From Bacteroidales bacterium (lineage in GTDB: Bacteria > Bacteroidota > Bacteroidia > Bacteroidales > UBA932), in the NCBI GenBank assembly GCA_017429205.1, contig JAFRPH010000023.1, positions 1 through 54,939 on the forward strand: a DNA stretch of 54,939 bases. The letters are read 5' to 3'. The position numbers and the translations under genes were made by a program. The notes beneath the pieces are model-generated. The model worked only from the letters and a program-made list of their open reading frames with translations, was not told the origin of the DNA and ran no database searches. Below are positions 1 to 9,027 of this stretch, piece by piece; within the stretch, counting starts at the first letter, position 1; every line of letters begins with the position of its first letter.

Positions 1-434
1 AGGTCACCATCGAGGGAAATGAAATCAAGTTCGAGCGTCCCAGCGACCTTCCCCGCTTCCGTTCGATGCACGGCCTGTACCGCGCCCTCGTCCACAACAT
101 GGTGGTCGGCGTGTCCGAAGGCTTCAGCATCAAGCAGGAGTTCGTCGGTGTCGGTTACCGTGTGGCTGCCCAGGGCCAGCTTCTGACGATGTCTCTCGGT
201 TACTCCCACGACATCCAGATCATGCTGCCGAAGGAAGTCACCGCCGAGACCCCGCAGGTCCGCAAGGGTGAGAACCCCGTCCTGATCCTCAAGAGCGCCG
301 ACAAGCAGCTCGTGGGCCAGGTCGCGGCCAAGATCCGTTCGTTCCGTCGTCCTGAGCCTTATAAGGGCAAGGGTATCAAGTTCGCCGGTGAGACCCTGCG
401 TCGCAAGGCCGGTAAGACTGCATCCGCTAAATAA
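1..434 (+). CDS. rplF: 50S ribosomal protein L6 (uL6), 5'-truncated
   Basis: C-terminal part of ribosomal protein uL6, a large-subunit protein near the sarcin-ricin loop and factor-binding site. The reading frame is open from base 3 of the window (V-T-I-E-G-N-E-I) and the start lies upstream, so the first in-frame ATG at 66 is not the start. The segment GFSIKQEFVGVGYRVAAQG and the C-terminal RRPEPYKGKGIKFAGE are the L6 signature. The TAA at 432-434 is followed after 16 nt by rplR, as in the spc operon. Identity is certain; only the N-terminus is missing. Confidence 0.97.
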   Translation, partial: VTIEGNEIKFERPSDLPRFRSMHGLYRALVHNMVVGVSEGFSIKQEFVGVGYRVAAQGQLLTMSLGYSHDIQIMLPKEVTAETPQVRKGENPVLILKSADKQLVGQVAAKIRSFRRPEPYKGKGIKFAGETLRRKAGKTASAK

Positions 435-436
435 TT

Positions 437-450
437 AGGAGGAAAGAGTT
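437..450 (+). promoter_or_regulatory. Canonical Shine-Dalgarno sequence before rplR
   Basis: AGGAGG at 437-442 lies 8 nt before the rplR ATG. This is an unusually perfect ribosome binding site for a Bacteroidetes gene; most starts in this window have none. Confidence 0.8.
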
Positions 451-813
451 ATGGCATTGAACAGAATTGAAAGAAGAAGAAGGATCCACTATAGAATCCG
501 CAAGCACGTCAATGGCACAGCCGAGCGTCCCCGGATGGTTGTCTTCCGCAGCAACAAGCAGATCTACGTCCAGGTGATCAACGACATCGAGGGCAAGACC
601 CTCGTCGCCGCCGCTTCCAACGACAAGGCCCTCGCGGCCGAGACCAAGGGCAAGAACGGCATCGACGCCGCCGCCGTCGTCGGCAAGGCCATCGCCGAGC
701 GCGCCCTCGCCGCCGGTATCACCAAGGTCGCTTTCGACCGCGGAGGTTACCTCTTCCACGGCAGAGTTAAAAGTTTGGCAGACGCTGCCCGTGAAGGCGG
801 CCTCATTTTCTAA
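451..813 (+). CDS. rplR: 50S ribosomal protein L18 (uL18)
   Basis: 120-residue uL18, which binds 5S rRNA in the central protuberance. The basic N-terminus ([18 protein letters not shown]) and the conserved end [23 protein letters not shown] identify it, and the length is normal. The start is fixed by the perfect AGGAGG 8 nt upstream. Sits 16 nt after rplF and 12 nt before rpsE, so it is co-transcribed in the spc operon. Confidence 0.98.
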   Translation: MALNRIERRRRIHYRIRKHVNGTAERPRMVVFRSNKQIYVQVINDIEGKTLVAAASNDKALAAETKGKNGIDAAAVVGKAIAERALAAGITKVAFDRGGYLFHGRVKSLADAAREGGLIF

Positions 814-825
814 TCTACAGAGACT

Positions 826-1344
826 ATGGCAAATACTAACGTTAAGAGAGTCAAGACATCCGATCTTGAACTGAAGGACAGGCTCGTCGCCATCAACCGT
901 GTGACCAAGGTCACCAAGGGCGGCCGTCACTTCCGTTTCGCCGCCATCGTCGTCGTCGGTGACGAGAATGGCGTGGTGGGCTACGGTCTCGGTAAGGCTA
1001 ACGAGGTCACGGCCGCCATCGCGAAGGGCGTCGAGGACGCCAAGAAGAACCTGGTGAAGGTCCCTGTGATCAACACCACCATCCCGCACGAGCAGGTTTC
1101 CCGTTTCGGCGGCGCCGAGGTTTTCATGAAGCCCGCCGCCCCCGGTACCGGTGTGAAGGCCGGCGGTGCCATGCGCGCCGTCTTCGAGTCTGCCGGTATC
1201 CAGAACGTGCTCGCGAAGTCCAAGGGCTCGTCCAACCCGCACAACCTCGTGAAGGCCACCATCCAGGCCCTCACCGAGATGAGAGACGCCTACACCGTGG
1301 CCGGTCTCCGCGGCATTCCGATGAGCAAGGTGTTTAACGGTTAA
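826..1344 (+). CDS. rpsE: 30S ribosomal protein S5 (uS5)
   Basis: 172-residue uS5, a small-subunit protein involved in decoding accuracy and mRNA entry. The double-stranded RNA-binding-like segment ([28 protein letters not shown], about residues 34-61) and the C-terminal domain with [19 protein letters not shown] and [18 protein letters not shown] are diagnostic. There is no Shine-Dalgarno sequence; the ATG follows rplR by 12 nt. The start and the family length agree. Confidence 0.98.
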   Translation: MANTNVKRVKTSDLELKDRLVAINRVTKVTKGGRHFRFAAIVVVGDENGVVGYGLGKANEVTAAIAKGVEDAKKNLVKVPVINTTIPHEQVSRFGGAEVFMKPAAPGTGVKAGGAMRAVFESAGIQNVLAKSKGSSNPHNLVKATIQALTEMRDAYTVAGLRGIPMSKVFNG

Positions 1345-1357
1345 TCGGAAAGATACT

Positions 1358-1540
1358 ATGGCAAAGCTCAGAATCACCCAGATACGCAGCAAGAACGGCG
1401 AGACCCGCCGTCAGATTGCGAACCTCCGGACTCTCGGTATCCGCCGGATGAACCAGACTGTCGAGGTCGAAGACACCCCTATCACCCGCGGTATGCTGGA
1501 GAAGGTGCACCACCTCGTGAAATTTGAAGTTATTGACTAA
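1358..1540 (+). CDS. rpmD: 50S ribosomal protein L30 (uL30)
   Basis: 60-residue uL30, of normal bacterial size. MAKLRITQIRSKNG followed by R-Q-I-A-N-L-R-T-L-G-I-R-R-M is the family signature. It lies 13 nt after rpsE and the stop at 1538-1540 runs straight into the GGAGG that serves rplO, so the translation of the two genes is probably tightly linked. Confidence 0.97.
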   Translation: MAKLRITQIRSKNGETRRQIANLRTLGIRRMNQTVEVEDTPITRGMLEKVHHLVKFEVID

Positions 1541-1553
1541 GGAGGAGAGAGAG
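1541..1553 (+). promoter_or_regulatory. Canonical Shine-Dalgarno sequence before rplO
   Basis: GGAGG at 1541-1545 lies immediately after the rpmD stop and 8 nt before the ATG at 1554, the same spacing as at rplR. It decides the rplO start against an upstream in-frame TTG at 1524. Confidence 0.8.
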
Positions 1554-2003
1554 ATGAAACTTGAAAACATGAAGCCCGCCAAGGGCGCAACGCACAACAG
1601 CAAGAGAGTCGGTCGCGGCCAGGGTTCCGGTAAGGGCGGCACTGCCACCCGCGGTACCAAGGGCGCCCAGGCCCGTGCCGGTTACGAGCACAAGATCGGA
1701 TTCGAAGGCGGCCAGATGCCTATCCAGCGCCGTCTCCCGAAGTTCGGTTTCAAGAATCCGACCCGCGTCGAGTACAAGGGCATCAACGTCGCCACGATCC
1801 AGGCGCTCTGCGAGAGCAAGGGCCTGAAGGAGTTCGACGTCGAGACCTTCATCGGCTGCGGCCTCGCTTCCAAGGGCGAACTGGTCAAGGTCCTCGGCAA
1901 TGGTGAAATCACCGCCGCCGTCGAGGTCAAGGCCAACGCCTTCTCCAAGTCTGCAATCGCCAAGATCGAGGCTGCCGGTGGAAAGGCAACCGTAATCGAA
2001 TAA
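1554..2003 (+). CDS. rplO: 50S ribosomal protein L15 (uL15)
   Basis: 149-residue uL15. The Gly/Arg-rich N-terminal tail (RVGRGQGSGKGGTATRGTKG, then QARAGYEHKIGFEGGQMP) that threads into 23S rRNA, the QRRLPKFGF segment and the C-terminal domain are all typical. The ATG at 1554 is preferred over the in-frame TTG at 1524, which lies inside rpmD, because of the perfect GGAGG 8 nt upstream. secY starts 5 nt after the stop, the usual L15-SecY coupling. Confidence 0.97.
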   Translation: MKLENMKPAKGATHNSKRVGRGQGSGKGGTATRGTKGAQARAGYEHKIGFEGGQMPIQRRLPKFGFKNPTRVEYKGINVATIQALCESKGLKEFDVETFIGCGLASKGELVKVLGNGEITAAVEVKANAFSKSAIAKIEAAGGKATVIE

Positions 2004-2008
2004 GCGCA

Positions 2009-3328
2009 ATGGCAAAGTTTGTAGAGACAATCAAGAACATCTACAAGATCGAAGAACTCCGCACGAGGATCGGCTATACGCTCCTCCTCGTGCTGGTGTA
2101 TCGTCTGGGCTGCTACATCCTGCTCCCGGGTCTTGACCCGGAGGCGCTGAAGGGCGGCATCAGCGGCACGCAGGAAGGTCTCGTCGGACTGCTCAACATG
2201 TTCTCCGGCGGTGCCTTCGGCAATGCGTCCATCTTCGCTCTTGGCGTGATGCCGTACATCTCGGCATCCATCGTGGTCCAGCTTCTGGGCATGTTCGTTC
2301 CCGCTTTCCGCAAGATGCAGATGGAAGGCGAGAGCGGCCGCCGGAAGATGAACCAGATCACCCGCTATCTCACGATCGCGATCCTCGCCATCCAGGGCCC
2401 GGCCTATGTCACCGGTATGATTCCGCGTAACGCCATCGCCGTGGGTTGGTCCGGATTCGTGTTCAACCTCGTCTCCACCATCATCCTGATGGCCGGCACG
2501 ATGTTCGTGATGTGGCTGGGTGAGCGCATCACCGACCGCGGTATCGGCAACGGTATCTCCATCATCATCATGATCGGTATCGTCGCCCGTCTCCCGTACG
2601 CCCTCGTGGCGGAATTCGGCCAGAAGTTCCAGGGCAACGGCGTGGGCGGTCCGCTCATCCTCGTCGTGGAGCTCGTCATCTGGTTCCTCGTCATCATCGC
2701 CGCCATCGCCATCGTGCAGGCCGTCCGCAAGGTCCCTGTGCAGTACGCGAAGCGTGTGATCGGCAACAAGCAGTACGGCGGTGTCCGCCAGTACCTCCCG
2801 CTCAAGATCAACGCCGCGGGTGTGATGCCGATCATCTTCGCCCAGGCCCTGATGATGTTCCCGATGCTTCTCGGCCGCTGGGATGCCACCCGTGGCATCG
2901 CCGCCGCCTTCTCGAGCTATACGAACGTCTGGTACAACATCGTGTTCGCCTTCCTGGTGATCGTGTTCACCTACTTCTATACCGCCGTTACCGTCAACCC
3001 GACGATGATGGCCGAGGATATGAAGAAGAACGGCGGCTTCATCCCGGGCGTCAAGCCGGGCAAGAAGACGGCCGAGTACATCGACACGATCATGTCCAGG
3101 ATCACCCTTCCGGGTTCCATTGCCCTGGCGTTCATCGCCATCATGCCTGCTTTCGCCAACATCTTCGGCATCAACAACCAGTTCGCCAGCTTCTTTGGCG
3201 GTACCTCCCTGCTGATCACCGTGGGCGTTGTCCTGGATACCCTCCAGCAGATCGAAAGCTACCTGCTGATGCGCCACTATGACGGATTGATGAAGACCGG
3301 CCGTCTGACCGGACGGTCCGGAATGTAA
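2009..3328 (+). CDS. secY: Preprotein translocase subunit SecY
   Basis: 439-residue SecY, the channel-forming subunit of the inner-membrane Sec translocon. About ten hydrophobic segments are visible. Hallmarks are GISGTQEGLVGLLNMFSGGAFGNASIFALGVMPYISASIVVQLL (plug and TM2 region), GERITDRGIGNGISIIIMIGI and the cytoplasmic KRVIGNKQYGGVRQYLPLKINAAGVMPIIFAQ loop. Length and motifs are complete. It follows rplO by 5 nt and precedes map by 30 nt. No adk gene lies between secY and map, unlike in Proteobacteria and Firmicutes. Confidence 0.98.
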   Translation: MAKFVETIKNIYKIEELRTRIGYTLLLVLVYRLGCYILLPGLDPEALKGGISGTQEGLVGLLNMFSGGAFGNASIFALGVMPYISASIVVQLLGMFVPAFRKMQMEGESGRRKMNQITRYLTIAILAIQGPAYVTGMIPRNAIAVGWSGFVFNLVSTIILMAGTMFVMWLGERITDRGIGNGISIIIMIGIVARLPYALVAEFGQKFQGNGVGGPLILVVELVIWFLVIIAAIAIVQAVRKVPVQYAKRVIGNKQYGGVRQYLPLKINAAGVMPIIFAQALMMFPMLLGRWDATRGIAAAFSSYTNVWYNIVFAFLVIVFTYFYTAVTVNPTMMAEDMKKNGGFIPGVKPGKKTAEYIDTIMSRITLPGSIALAFIAIMPAFANIFGINNQFASFFGGTSLLITVGVVLDTLQQIESYLLMRHYDGLMKTGRLTGRSGM

Positions 3329-3358
3329 GTTCTTTGAAAGGAAATCACAGCGTCGAAT

Positions 3359-4129
3359 ATGGTAAGGCCGAAAACGGAAGAGGAGATTGAACTCCTGCGG
3401 ATCAACGGAGAACTGGTGTCCCGTACACTGGCGGAGGTCGGTAAGTGGGTCGCCCCTGGTGTGACAACTGCGAAGTTGAACGAGGTGGCCGAGACCTTTA
3501 TCCGTGACCATGGGGCCATCCCTTCCTTCAAAGGTTTCGAAGGCTTTCCTGCCGCGCTCTGCATCTCGGTCAACGATGTGGTCGTGCACGGTTTCCCGTC
3601 CGACTACGCCCTGAAAGAGGGCGACATCGTGTCCGTGGACTGCGGAACCCTGTACAAAGGATATAACGGGGATTCAGCGTACACCTTCCCGGTCGGGGAG
3701 GTGGACGCCGAAACCCGGAAACTCCTGGATGTCACCAAGGCATCCCTGTACAAGGGCATCGAGGCGGCGGTCGCCGGAAACCGGACGGGCGATATCGGAC
3801 ACGCGGTGCAATCGTATGCGGAAAGTTTTGGCTTCTCCGTCGTCCGTGAGCTGGAAGGCCACGGGCTGGGCAAGGAGATGCACGAGGCTCCCGGCGTCCC
3901 GAACTACGGGCGGCAGGGCCACGGCGCACGGCTTGCCGACGGACTGGTCATCTGTATCGAGCCGATGATCTGTGCAGGCGGCAGAGGTGTGTATCTTGCA
4001 AGAAATGGTTGGGCAGTGCACACCGCCGATCACAAGAACGCGGCGCATTACGAGCTTACGGTTGTTGTCCGGAAAGGCCGGGCCGAACAGCTTTCGACCT
4101 TCGATTTCATCGAGAAAGGAACGTTATAG
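3359..4129 (+). CDS. map: Methionine aminopeptidase type I
   Basis: 256-residue cytosolic metalloprotease that removes the initiator Met from nascent proteins. The type Ia fold is recognised by MVRPKTEEEIELLRINGELVS at the start and by the five metal ligands: Asp in VDCGTLYKGY, Asp in NGDSAY, His in GHGLGKEMHE, Glu in CIEPMI and Glu in HYELTVV. The ATG at 3359 gives the usual family length. Location between secY and infA is standard for Bacteroidetes. Confidence 0.97.
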   Translation: MVRPKTEEEIELLRINGELVSRTLAEVGKWVAPGVTTAKLNEVAETFIRDHGAIPSFKGFEGFPAALCISVNDVVVHGFPSDYALKEGDIVSVDCGTLYKGYNGDSAYTFPVGEVDAETRKLLDVTKASLYKGIEAAVAGNRTGDIGHAVQSYAESFGFSVVRELEGHGLGKEMHEAPGVPNYGRQGHGARLADGLVICIEPMICAGGRGVYLARNGWAVHTADHKNAAHYELTVVVRKGRAEQLSTFDFIEKGTL

Positions 4130-4162
4130 TACCGATGTTCAATTATAAAACGTGATTTTTAT

Positions 4163-4381
4163 ATGTCCAAACAAGTAGCTATCGAGCAGGACGGTGTAGT
4201 GATTGAAACCCTCCCCAACGCGATGTTCCGCGTGGAGCTGGAAAACGGCCACATCCTCCTCTGCAACATTTCAGGGAAGATGCGGATGCACTTCATCCAT
4301 ATCCTTCTCGGTGACCGGGTCAAGGTGGAAATCTCGCCTTATGATTTGACAAAGGGAAGAATTTCTTTCAGATATAAATAA
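4163..4381 (+). CDS. infA: Translation initiation factor IF-1
   Basis: 72-residue S1-like OB-fold protein that occupies the ribosomal A site during initiation. The sequence ([20 protein letters not shown], then [47 protein letters not shown]) matches the family over its full length. Preceded by 33 nt without a ribosome binding site; rpmJ begins 15 nt downstream. Confidence 0.98.
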   Translation: MSKQVAIEQDGVVIETLPNAMFRVELENGHILLCNISGKMRMHFIHILLGDRVKVEISPYDLTKGRISFRYK

Positions 4382-4396
4382 AAAAAGATAAAGACT

Positions 4397-4513
4397 ATGA
4401 AAGTCAAGACATCCATCAAGAAGCGCAGCGAAGACTGCAAGATCGTCCGGCGCAAAGGCCGCCTGTACGTGATCTGCAAGAAGAACCCCAAGTTCAAGAT
4501 GCGTCAGGGATAA
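4397..4513 (+). CDS. rpmJ: 50S ribosomal protein L36 (bL36), zinc-free form
   Basis: 38-residue bL36: [20 protein letters not shown] then [18 protein letters not shown]. It sits in its normal place between infA and rpsM. The classic zinc-ribbon form has Cys at 11, 14 and 27 and His at 33. Here position 11 is Ser and the His is replaced by Phe, leaving only C14 and C27, so zinc binding is not expected. As far as I know this is usual for L36 in this phylum. Confidence 0.93.
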   Translation: MKVKTSIKKRSEDCKIVRRKGRLYVICKKNPKFKMRQG

Positions 4514-4542
4514 TTGTGTAACCAATAAGCTAAGCAAAGAAT

Positions 4543-4920
4543 ATGGCAAGAATAGCCGGTGTTGATTTACCCAACAACAAACATGGTGTGATCGGCCTGA
4601 CCTACATCTACGGTATCGGCCGCAGTTCCGCCAGCAAGATCCTGGCCACCTGCGGGATCGATCCCACCATCAAGGTCGGCGACTGGAATGACGAACAGAT
4701 CGCGGCCATCCGTGCCCTCATCAACGACGAGTATAAGATCGAGGGTGAACTCCGCTCCTCCGTCCAGATGGACATCAAGCGCCTGATGGACATCGGTTGC
4801 TACCGTGGAATCCGCCACCGCAGCGGACTTCCCGTGCGCGGCCAGAGCACCAAGAACAATGCCCGTACCCGCAAGGGCAAGAAGAAGACCGTCGCCAACA
4901 AGAAGAAGGCCACCAAGTAA
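4543..4920 (+). CDS. rpsM: 30S ribosomal protein S13 (uS13)
   Basis: 125-residue uS13 of the small-subunit head, contacting P-site t[23 protein letters not shown] with [14 protein letters not shown], and the basic C-terminus [21 protein letters not shown] with a Lys-rich tail, are diagnostic. Start ATG without Shine-Dalgarno; rpsK follows after 12 nt. First gene of the alpha-operon part. Confidence 0.98.
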   Translation: MARIAGVDLPNNKHGVIGLTYIYGIGRSSASKILATCGIDPTIKVGDWNDEQIAAIRALINDEYKIEGELRSSVQMDIKRLMDIGCYRGIRHRSGLPVRGQSTKNNARTRKGKKKTVANKKKATK

Positions 4921-4932
4921 AGACTGACAGTT

Positions 4933-5322
4933 ATGGCAAAGAAAACTCAAACCACCAAGAAAAGGGTTGTCAAGGTTGAGGCTCTCGGCGAAGCCCACAT
5001 CTCCTCCACCTTCAACAACGTGATCGTCGCCCTGACCAACGCCCAGGGCCAGGTCATCAGCTGGTCTTCCGCCGGTAAGTGCGGTTTCCGCGGTTCCAAG
5101 AAGAACACCCCGTATGCCGCCCAGATGGCCGCCGAGGACGCTTCCAAGACCGCTTTCGATGCGGGTCTCCGCAAGGTGAAATGCTACGTCAAGGGCCCGG
5201 GTGCCGGTCGTGAGTCCGCCATCCGCACCATCAACAACGCGGGCATCGTCGTCACCGAGATCATCGACGTCACCCCGATGCCGCATAACGGTTGCCGTCC
5301 GAAGGGCCGCCGCAAAGTCTAA
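4933..5322 (+). CDS. rpsK: 30S ribosomal protein S11 (uS11)
   Basis: 129-residue uS11 of the platform. Conserved segments include [54 protein letters not shown] and [18 protein letters not shown] at the end. Length is normal and the gene lies between rpsM and rpsD as expected. Confidence 0.98.
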   Translation: MAKKTQTTKKRVVKVEALGEAHISSTFNNVIVALTNAQGQVISWSSAGKCGFRGSKKNTPYAAQMAAEDASKTAFDAGLRKVKCYVKGPGAGRESAIRTINNAGIVVTEIIDVTPMPHNGCRPKGRRKV

Positions 5323-5347
5323 TTGAACGCTGTAAAGAACAAGAACT

Positions 5348-5953
5348 ATGGCAAGATATACTGGTCCTACCACTCGCATCGCCCGTAAGTTCGGCGAGCC
5401 CATCTACGGCCCTGACAAGACCTTTGAAAAGAGAAACACCCCTCCGGGACAGCACGGTCTCGCCTCCAAGCGCAAGAAAGCCAAGGAGTACGGCACCCAG
5501 CTCAAGGAGAAGCAGAAAGTGAAGTACATGTACGGTGTCCTGGAGCGTCAGTTCCGCAACACCTACGCCCGTGCCGCCCGCATGAAGGGCCAGACCGGTG
5601 AGAACCTCCTCTTCCTGCTCGAGTCCCGCCTGGACAACCTGGTGTACCGTCTGGGCATCGCCCCGACCCGCGCCGCCGCCCGCCAGCTGGTCCTCCACCG
5701 CCACATCACCCTCGACGGCGTCGTCTGCAACGTCCCGTCCTGCCTGGTGAAGCCCGGTCAGACCATCGCCGTCCGCGAGCGTTCCAAGAGCCTCGAGGTC
5801 ATCCAGGCCAGCGTCGCTTCCGCCACGAAGTATTCCTGGCTGGAGTTCGACCCCAAGACCCTCGTCGGCAAGTACCTCAACATCCCGGCCCGCACCGAGA
5901 TTCCGGAGAACATCAACGAGCAGCTGATCGTCGACATCTACTCCAAGCAGTAA
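5348..5953 (+). CDS. rpsD: 30S ribosomal protein S4 (uS4)
   Basis: 201-residue uS4, primary 16S rRNA binder. MARYTGPTTRIARKFGEPIY and NTPPGQHG are the N-terminal domain. The S4 RNA-binding domain begins near SRLDNLVYRLGIAPTRAAARQ and has LHRHITLDGV. The N-terminal domain has no zinc-binding cysteines (the zinc-free type). In many bacteria S4 represses this operon by binding its mRNA; no such site could be confirmed here. Confidence 0.98.
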   Translation: MARYTGPTTRIARKFGEPIYGPDKTFEKRNTPPGQHGLASKRKKAKEYGTQLKEKQKVKYMYGVLERQFRNTYARAARMKGQTGENLLFLLESRLDNLVYRLGIAPTRAAARQLVLHRHITLDGVVCNVPSCLVKPGQTIAVRERSKSLEVIQASVASATKYSWLEFDPKTLVGKYLNIPARTEIPENINEQLIVDIYSKQ

Positions 5954-5981
5954 TCGTACTTAACACCAAGAAACAACAATT

Positions 5982-6989
5982 ATGGCAATCTTAGCATTTC
6001 AGAAACCCGACAAGGTGATCATGCTCGAAGGCACCGAGACCGTGGGTCGTTTCGAGTTCAGGCCGCTTGAGCCCGGCTACGGACAGACCATCGGCAACGC
6101 CCTCCGCCGCATCCTCCTCGCCTCTCTGGAAGGTTTCGCCATCTCGCAGATCAAGGTCGGCGGTGTGGACGAAGAGTTCCAGACCATTCCCGGCGTGATC
6201 GAGGGAATGCAGGACATCATCCTGAACCTCAAGCAGGTCCGCTTCCGCCGCATGGTGGAGTCCGTGGACAGCGAGACGGCAAACATCACGATCAGCGGAA
6301 AGCAGGAGTTTACCGCTGAGGACATCTCCAAAGGATTGTCTTCTTTCAAGGTGTTGAATCCCGAGCTTCACATCTGCTCCCTCGAGCCTTCCGTCCGTCT
6401 GGAAATCACCATCACGATCACCAAGGGCCGCGGCTTCGTCCCGGCCGAGGAGATGCGCGACGAGAATACGCCCATCGGCACCATTCCCGTGGACGCCATC
6501 TACACCCCGATCAAGAAGGTGAACTGGACCGTGGAGAACTTCCGCGTCGAACAGAAAACCGACTACGAGAAACTCCTCCTGGAGATCGTCACCGACGGTT
6601 CCATCTCCCCGGAGGCAGCCCTGCAGGATGCCGCCAACATCCTCATCTACCACTTCAAGCTGTTCACGGACGACAAGAAGATCTCCCTGGAGAACGCCGT
6701 GGAGTCCGACAGCAAGGAGCTGGACGAGGAATCCCTGAGGATGCGTCACCTGCTGCTGACCAAGCTCTCGGACATGGGCCTGAGCGTCCGCGCCTTCAAC
6801 TGCCTGAAGGCCGCCGACATCGACACCTTCGCCGACCTCGTGTCCTACAGCCGCGCCGAACTGATGAAGTTCCGCAACTTCGGCCGCAAGTCCCTGAACG
6901 AAATCGACCTGCTCGTCGAGAAGATGAAGCTCTCGTTCGGAATGGATGTCACCAAGTACAATATCGAACCTAAGAAAAAGATCGTTTAA
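5982..6989 (+). CDS. rpoA: RNA polymerase subunit alpha
   Basis: 335-residue RpoA. The N-terminal dimerisation domain holds [20 protein letters not shown] (about residues 32-51), VEGV-like [14 protein letters not shown] and [26 protein letters not shown]. The linker carries [13 protein letters not shown], and the C-terminal domain has [20 protein letters not shown] and [13 protein letters not shown], the helices that contact UP-element DNA and activators. Length is normal. rplQ begins 2 nt after the stop. Confidence 0.98.
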   Translation: MAILAFQKPDKVIMLEGTETVGRFEFRPLEPGYGQTIGNALRRILLASLEGFAISQIKVGGVDEEFQTIPGVIEGMQDIILNLKQVRFRRMVESVDSETANITISGKQEFTAEDISKGLSSFKVLNPELHICSLEPSVRLEITITITKGRGFVPAEEMRDENTPIGTIPVDAIYTPIKKVNWTVENFRVEQKTDYEKLLLEIVTDGSISPEAALQDAANILIYHFKLFTDDKKISLENAVESDSKELDEESLRMRHLLLTKLSDMGLSVRAFNCLKAADIDTFADLVSYSRAELMKFRNFGRKSLNEIDLLVEKMKLSFGMDVTKYNIEPKKKIV

Positions 6990-6991
6990 CC

Positions 6992-7465
6992 ATGAGACAC
7001 AATAGAAAAGTCAATCATCTGGGTCGTAAGAGCGGTCACCGCAAAGCGATGCTCTCCAACATGGCATCCTCCCTTATCCTGAACAAGCGGATCGAGACCA
7101 CCGAGGCCAAGGCGAAAGCCCTGAAGCCCTACGTGGAGCCCCTCATCACCAAGTCCAAGGAGGACACCACCCACAACCGCCGCGTGGTCTTCAGCTACCT
7201 GAAGGACAAGAACGCCACCGCCGAGCTCTTCCGCACGATCGCTCCGAAGATCGCCGACCGTCCGGGCGGATACCTCCGTATCCTCCACACCGGTTTCCGC
7301 AGCGGCGACGCTTCCGAGATGGTGCTTCTCGAGCTGGTGGACTTCAACGAGGCCGCCCTCGCCGCCCCCAAGGCGGAGAAGAAGAGCACCCGCCGCAGCC
7401 GCTCCAAGAAGGCTGCCGAAGAGGCTGCTCCCGCCGCCGAGGCCGAGGCCCCTGCCGCCGAGTAA
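6992..7465 (+). CDS. rplQ: 50S ribosomal protein L17 (bL17) with acidic/Ala-rich tail
   Basis: 157-residue bL17. The core ([68 protein letters not shown]) is conserved and ends near residue 126. About 30 further residues form a low-complexity extension, first Lys/Arg-rich ([13 protein letters not shown]), then Ala/Glu-rich. Such tails are common in this phylum. It is the last gene of the superoperon, followed by a strong terminator. Confidence 0.97.
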   Translation: MRHNRKVNHLGRKSGHRKAMLSNMASSLILNKRIETTEAKAKALKPYVEPLITKSKEDTTHNRRVVFSYLKDKNATAELFRTIAPKIADRPGGYLRILHTGFRSGDASEMVLLELVDFNEAALAAPKAEKKSTRRSRSKKAAEEAAPAAEAEAPAAE

Positions 7466-7487
7466 TCCACAGCGCGTACACGAAAAG

Positions 7488-7516
7488 CACTTCCCTCGCA
7501 AGGGAAGTGTTTTTTT
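7488..7516 (+). terminator. Rho-independent terminator of the ribosomal superoperon
   Basis: A 9-bp perfect stem CACTTCCCT / AGGGAAGTG around a CGCA loop is followed by seven T (7510-7516). It lies 22 nt after rplQ and directly abuts the next promoter box (7519-7526). Confidence 0.93.
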
Positions 7517-7518
7517 GT

Positions 7519-7526
7519 TATTTTTG
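7519..7526 (+). promoter_or_regulatory. -7 box (TAnnTTTG) for the S41 protease gene
   Basis: TATTTTTG matches the Bacteroidetes -7 consensus. Only 4 nt separate it from the ATG at 7531, so the predicted transcript starts at or next to the initiation codon. No clear -33 TTG is seen because the upstream bases are the terminator stem. Confidence 0.6.
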
Positions 7527-7530
7527 CCGT

Positions 7531-8994
7531 ATGAAACGAGCCCGATGGATTCTTGGCCTCCTGGTCCTGTCGATGCTGGGAGGCGGCTGCGGGAAGCAGA
7601 TGCCGGACGAGTACGACCGGCTGGACGACGAGACCAGGCGGCAGCGGAAGTATGTCAATACCTTCGCGTGGAACGTCATGGACGAGTACTACCTGTGGCG
7701 GGACGAGATCGCCCCTGCGCTGGAGCGCTGGGAGAACTGGGAGGAGCCCATCCGGAAGGTGGCGGATATCCGCTACAAGGACGCCGCCGGGAAGGACATC
7801 GACCGCTGGACGATGCTGACGGACGACTTCGCCTCGCTCGTCGGCGGCGTTTCCGGGCATGCCCGGACCTTCGGGATGGATTTCCAGCTGTATTATTACG
7901 ACAGCACCCATAAGCGCGTCTGCGCGGTGTTGACCTATGTTTACGCCGATTCGCCGGCGGCCGCGGCGGGCCTCAAGCGCGGAGATACCATCCTCACCGT
8001 GAACGGCCTGGAAATGACCCCCGGCAACTACCAGGCGATCGTCCGCGACCACCTGTTCGGCGGCGGGACGGTGAAGCTGGGTCTCACCGACGGCCGGTCC
8101 GCGACCGTCACGGCGGTGGAGATGTACGAGAACCCGGTCCATACCGTCCGCATTCTGGAGCGGCCGGACGGGCGGAAGGTGGGCTACCTGCATTACACGT
8201 CCTTCACGCTGGACTCCTGCCAGGACCTGGTCGAGGTGTTCCACCGGTTCGTGCAGGCGGGCATCGACGACCTGGTCCTGGACCTCCGGTACAACGGTGG
8301 CGGCTACCTGATCACCGAGGAAGTGCTGGCGTCGATGCTGGCGCCCGTCTCGGTGGTCGAGGCGGGCAGCGTCCTTTCCCAGGAGATCTACAATGCGAAA
8401 ATGGCCGCCGAGCAAAAGGAGGAACCGACCCGTTTCGAGACCGGTTTCATGTTCCGCAACAACGGCGCCTTGCAAGTCATTTCGACGGTCGGGGCCAATC
8501 CGGACCTCCCGCGCCTGTATGTCCTGGCGACGGAGTCCAGCGCATCGGCCTCGGAAAGCCTGGTCTGCTGCCTGCGCCCGTATATGGACGTCATCCTCGT
8601 CGGCGGGCGGACGAGCGGCAAGTACTGCGCGGGCTATCTGATGCAGGCGAAGGACTGGTATGACTCGGTCAAGAAAAGCCTGGGCGACAGCGAGTACGAA
8701 CGGGCGCTTCCCTATGTGGACAACTGGGGCATCTACGTGATGTACTCCCGCTATGCCGACTGCAACGGCGTCACCCTCTCGATGCCCGACGGCATCGCCC
8801 CCGACGTCGAGGCGGAGGACGACCCGCTGGACGGATTCGCCCTCGGCGACCCCGAGGAAACGATGCTCGCGGTCGCCTTGCGTCTCATCGAGGGCCGCAC
8901 CCGGAGCGCGGAAGCGGCCACAGGGCCGCTCCTGACGCCCGTCCCGGCGGGCTTCCACCCTCGCACGCAGGGCCTTCTCGTGGGTCGTTATTGA
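7531..8994 (+). CDS. S41-family C-terminal processing peptidase, lipoprotein
   Basis: 487-residue predicted periplasmic or surface lipoprotein protease. The N-terminus MKRARWILGLLVLSMLGGGC is a signal peptide ending in a Cys (weak lipobox). A PDZ domain spans about residues 120-205 (SPAAAAGLKRGDTILTVNG). The tail-specific protease domain follows, with GYLHYTSF, LVLDLRYNGGGYL, the serine-containing SASASE at 337-342 and the general-base Lys in GGRTSGKY (K364). The ATG at 7531 is chosen because it starts the signal peptide and follows the -7 box; an upstream in-frame start would lie in the terminator. Substrate unknown. Confidence 0.9.
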   Translation: MKRARWILGLLVLSMLGGGCGKQMPDEYDRLDDETRRQRKYVNTFAWNVMDEYYLWRDEIAPALERWENWEEPIRKVADIRYKDAAGKDIDRWTMLTDDFASLVGGVSGHARTFGMDFQLYYYDSTHKRVCAVLTYVYADSPAAAAGLKRGDTILTVNGLEMTPGNYQAIVRDHLFGGGTVKLGLTDGRSATVTAVEMYENPVHTVRILERPDGRKVGYLHYTSFTLDSCQDLVEVFHRFVQAGIDDLVLDLRYNGGGYLITEEVLASMLAPVSVVEAGSVLSQEIYNAKMAAEQKEEPTRFETGFMFRNNGALQVISTVGANPDLPRLYVLATESSASASESLVCCLRPYMDVILVGGRTSGKYCAGYLMQAKDWYDSVKKSLGDSEYERALPYVDNWGIYVMYSRYADCNGVTLSMPDGIAPDVEAEDDPLDGFALGDPEETMLAVALRLIEGRTRSAEAATGPLLTPVPAGFHPRTQGLLVGRY

Positions 8995-9013
8995 CCTGCC
9001 TGTTTTTTTTGCG

Positions 9014-9021
9014 TATATTTG
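9014..9021 (+). promoter_or_regulatory. -7 box (TAnnTTTG) for the envelope cluster
   Basis: TATATTTG, preceded by a run of eight T (9003-9010). Six nt downstream is the ATG at 9028. It probably drives the small ORF, the fimbrillin-like gene and the genes behind it. Confidence 0.65.
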
Positions 9022-9027
9022 CAGGAT

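Noticed and set aside
1682..3589. Long minus-strand open frame (635 codons) across rplO, secY and map
   Set aside because: It is the antisense shadow of three certain genes; the translation is His/Asp/Arg-rich low complexity, as expected opposite GC-rich codons.
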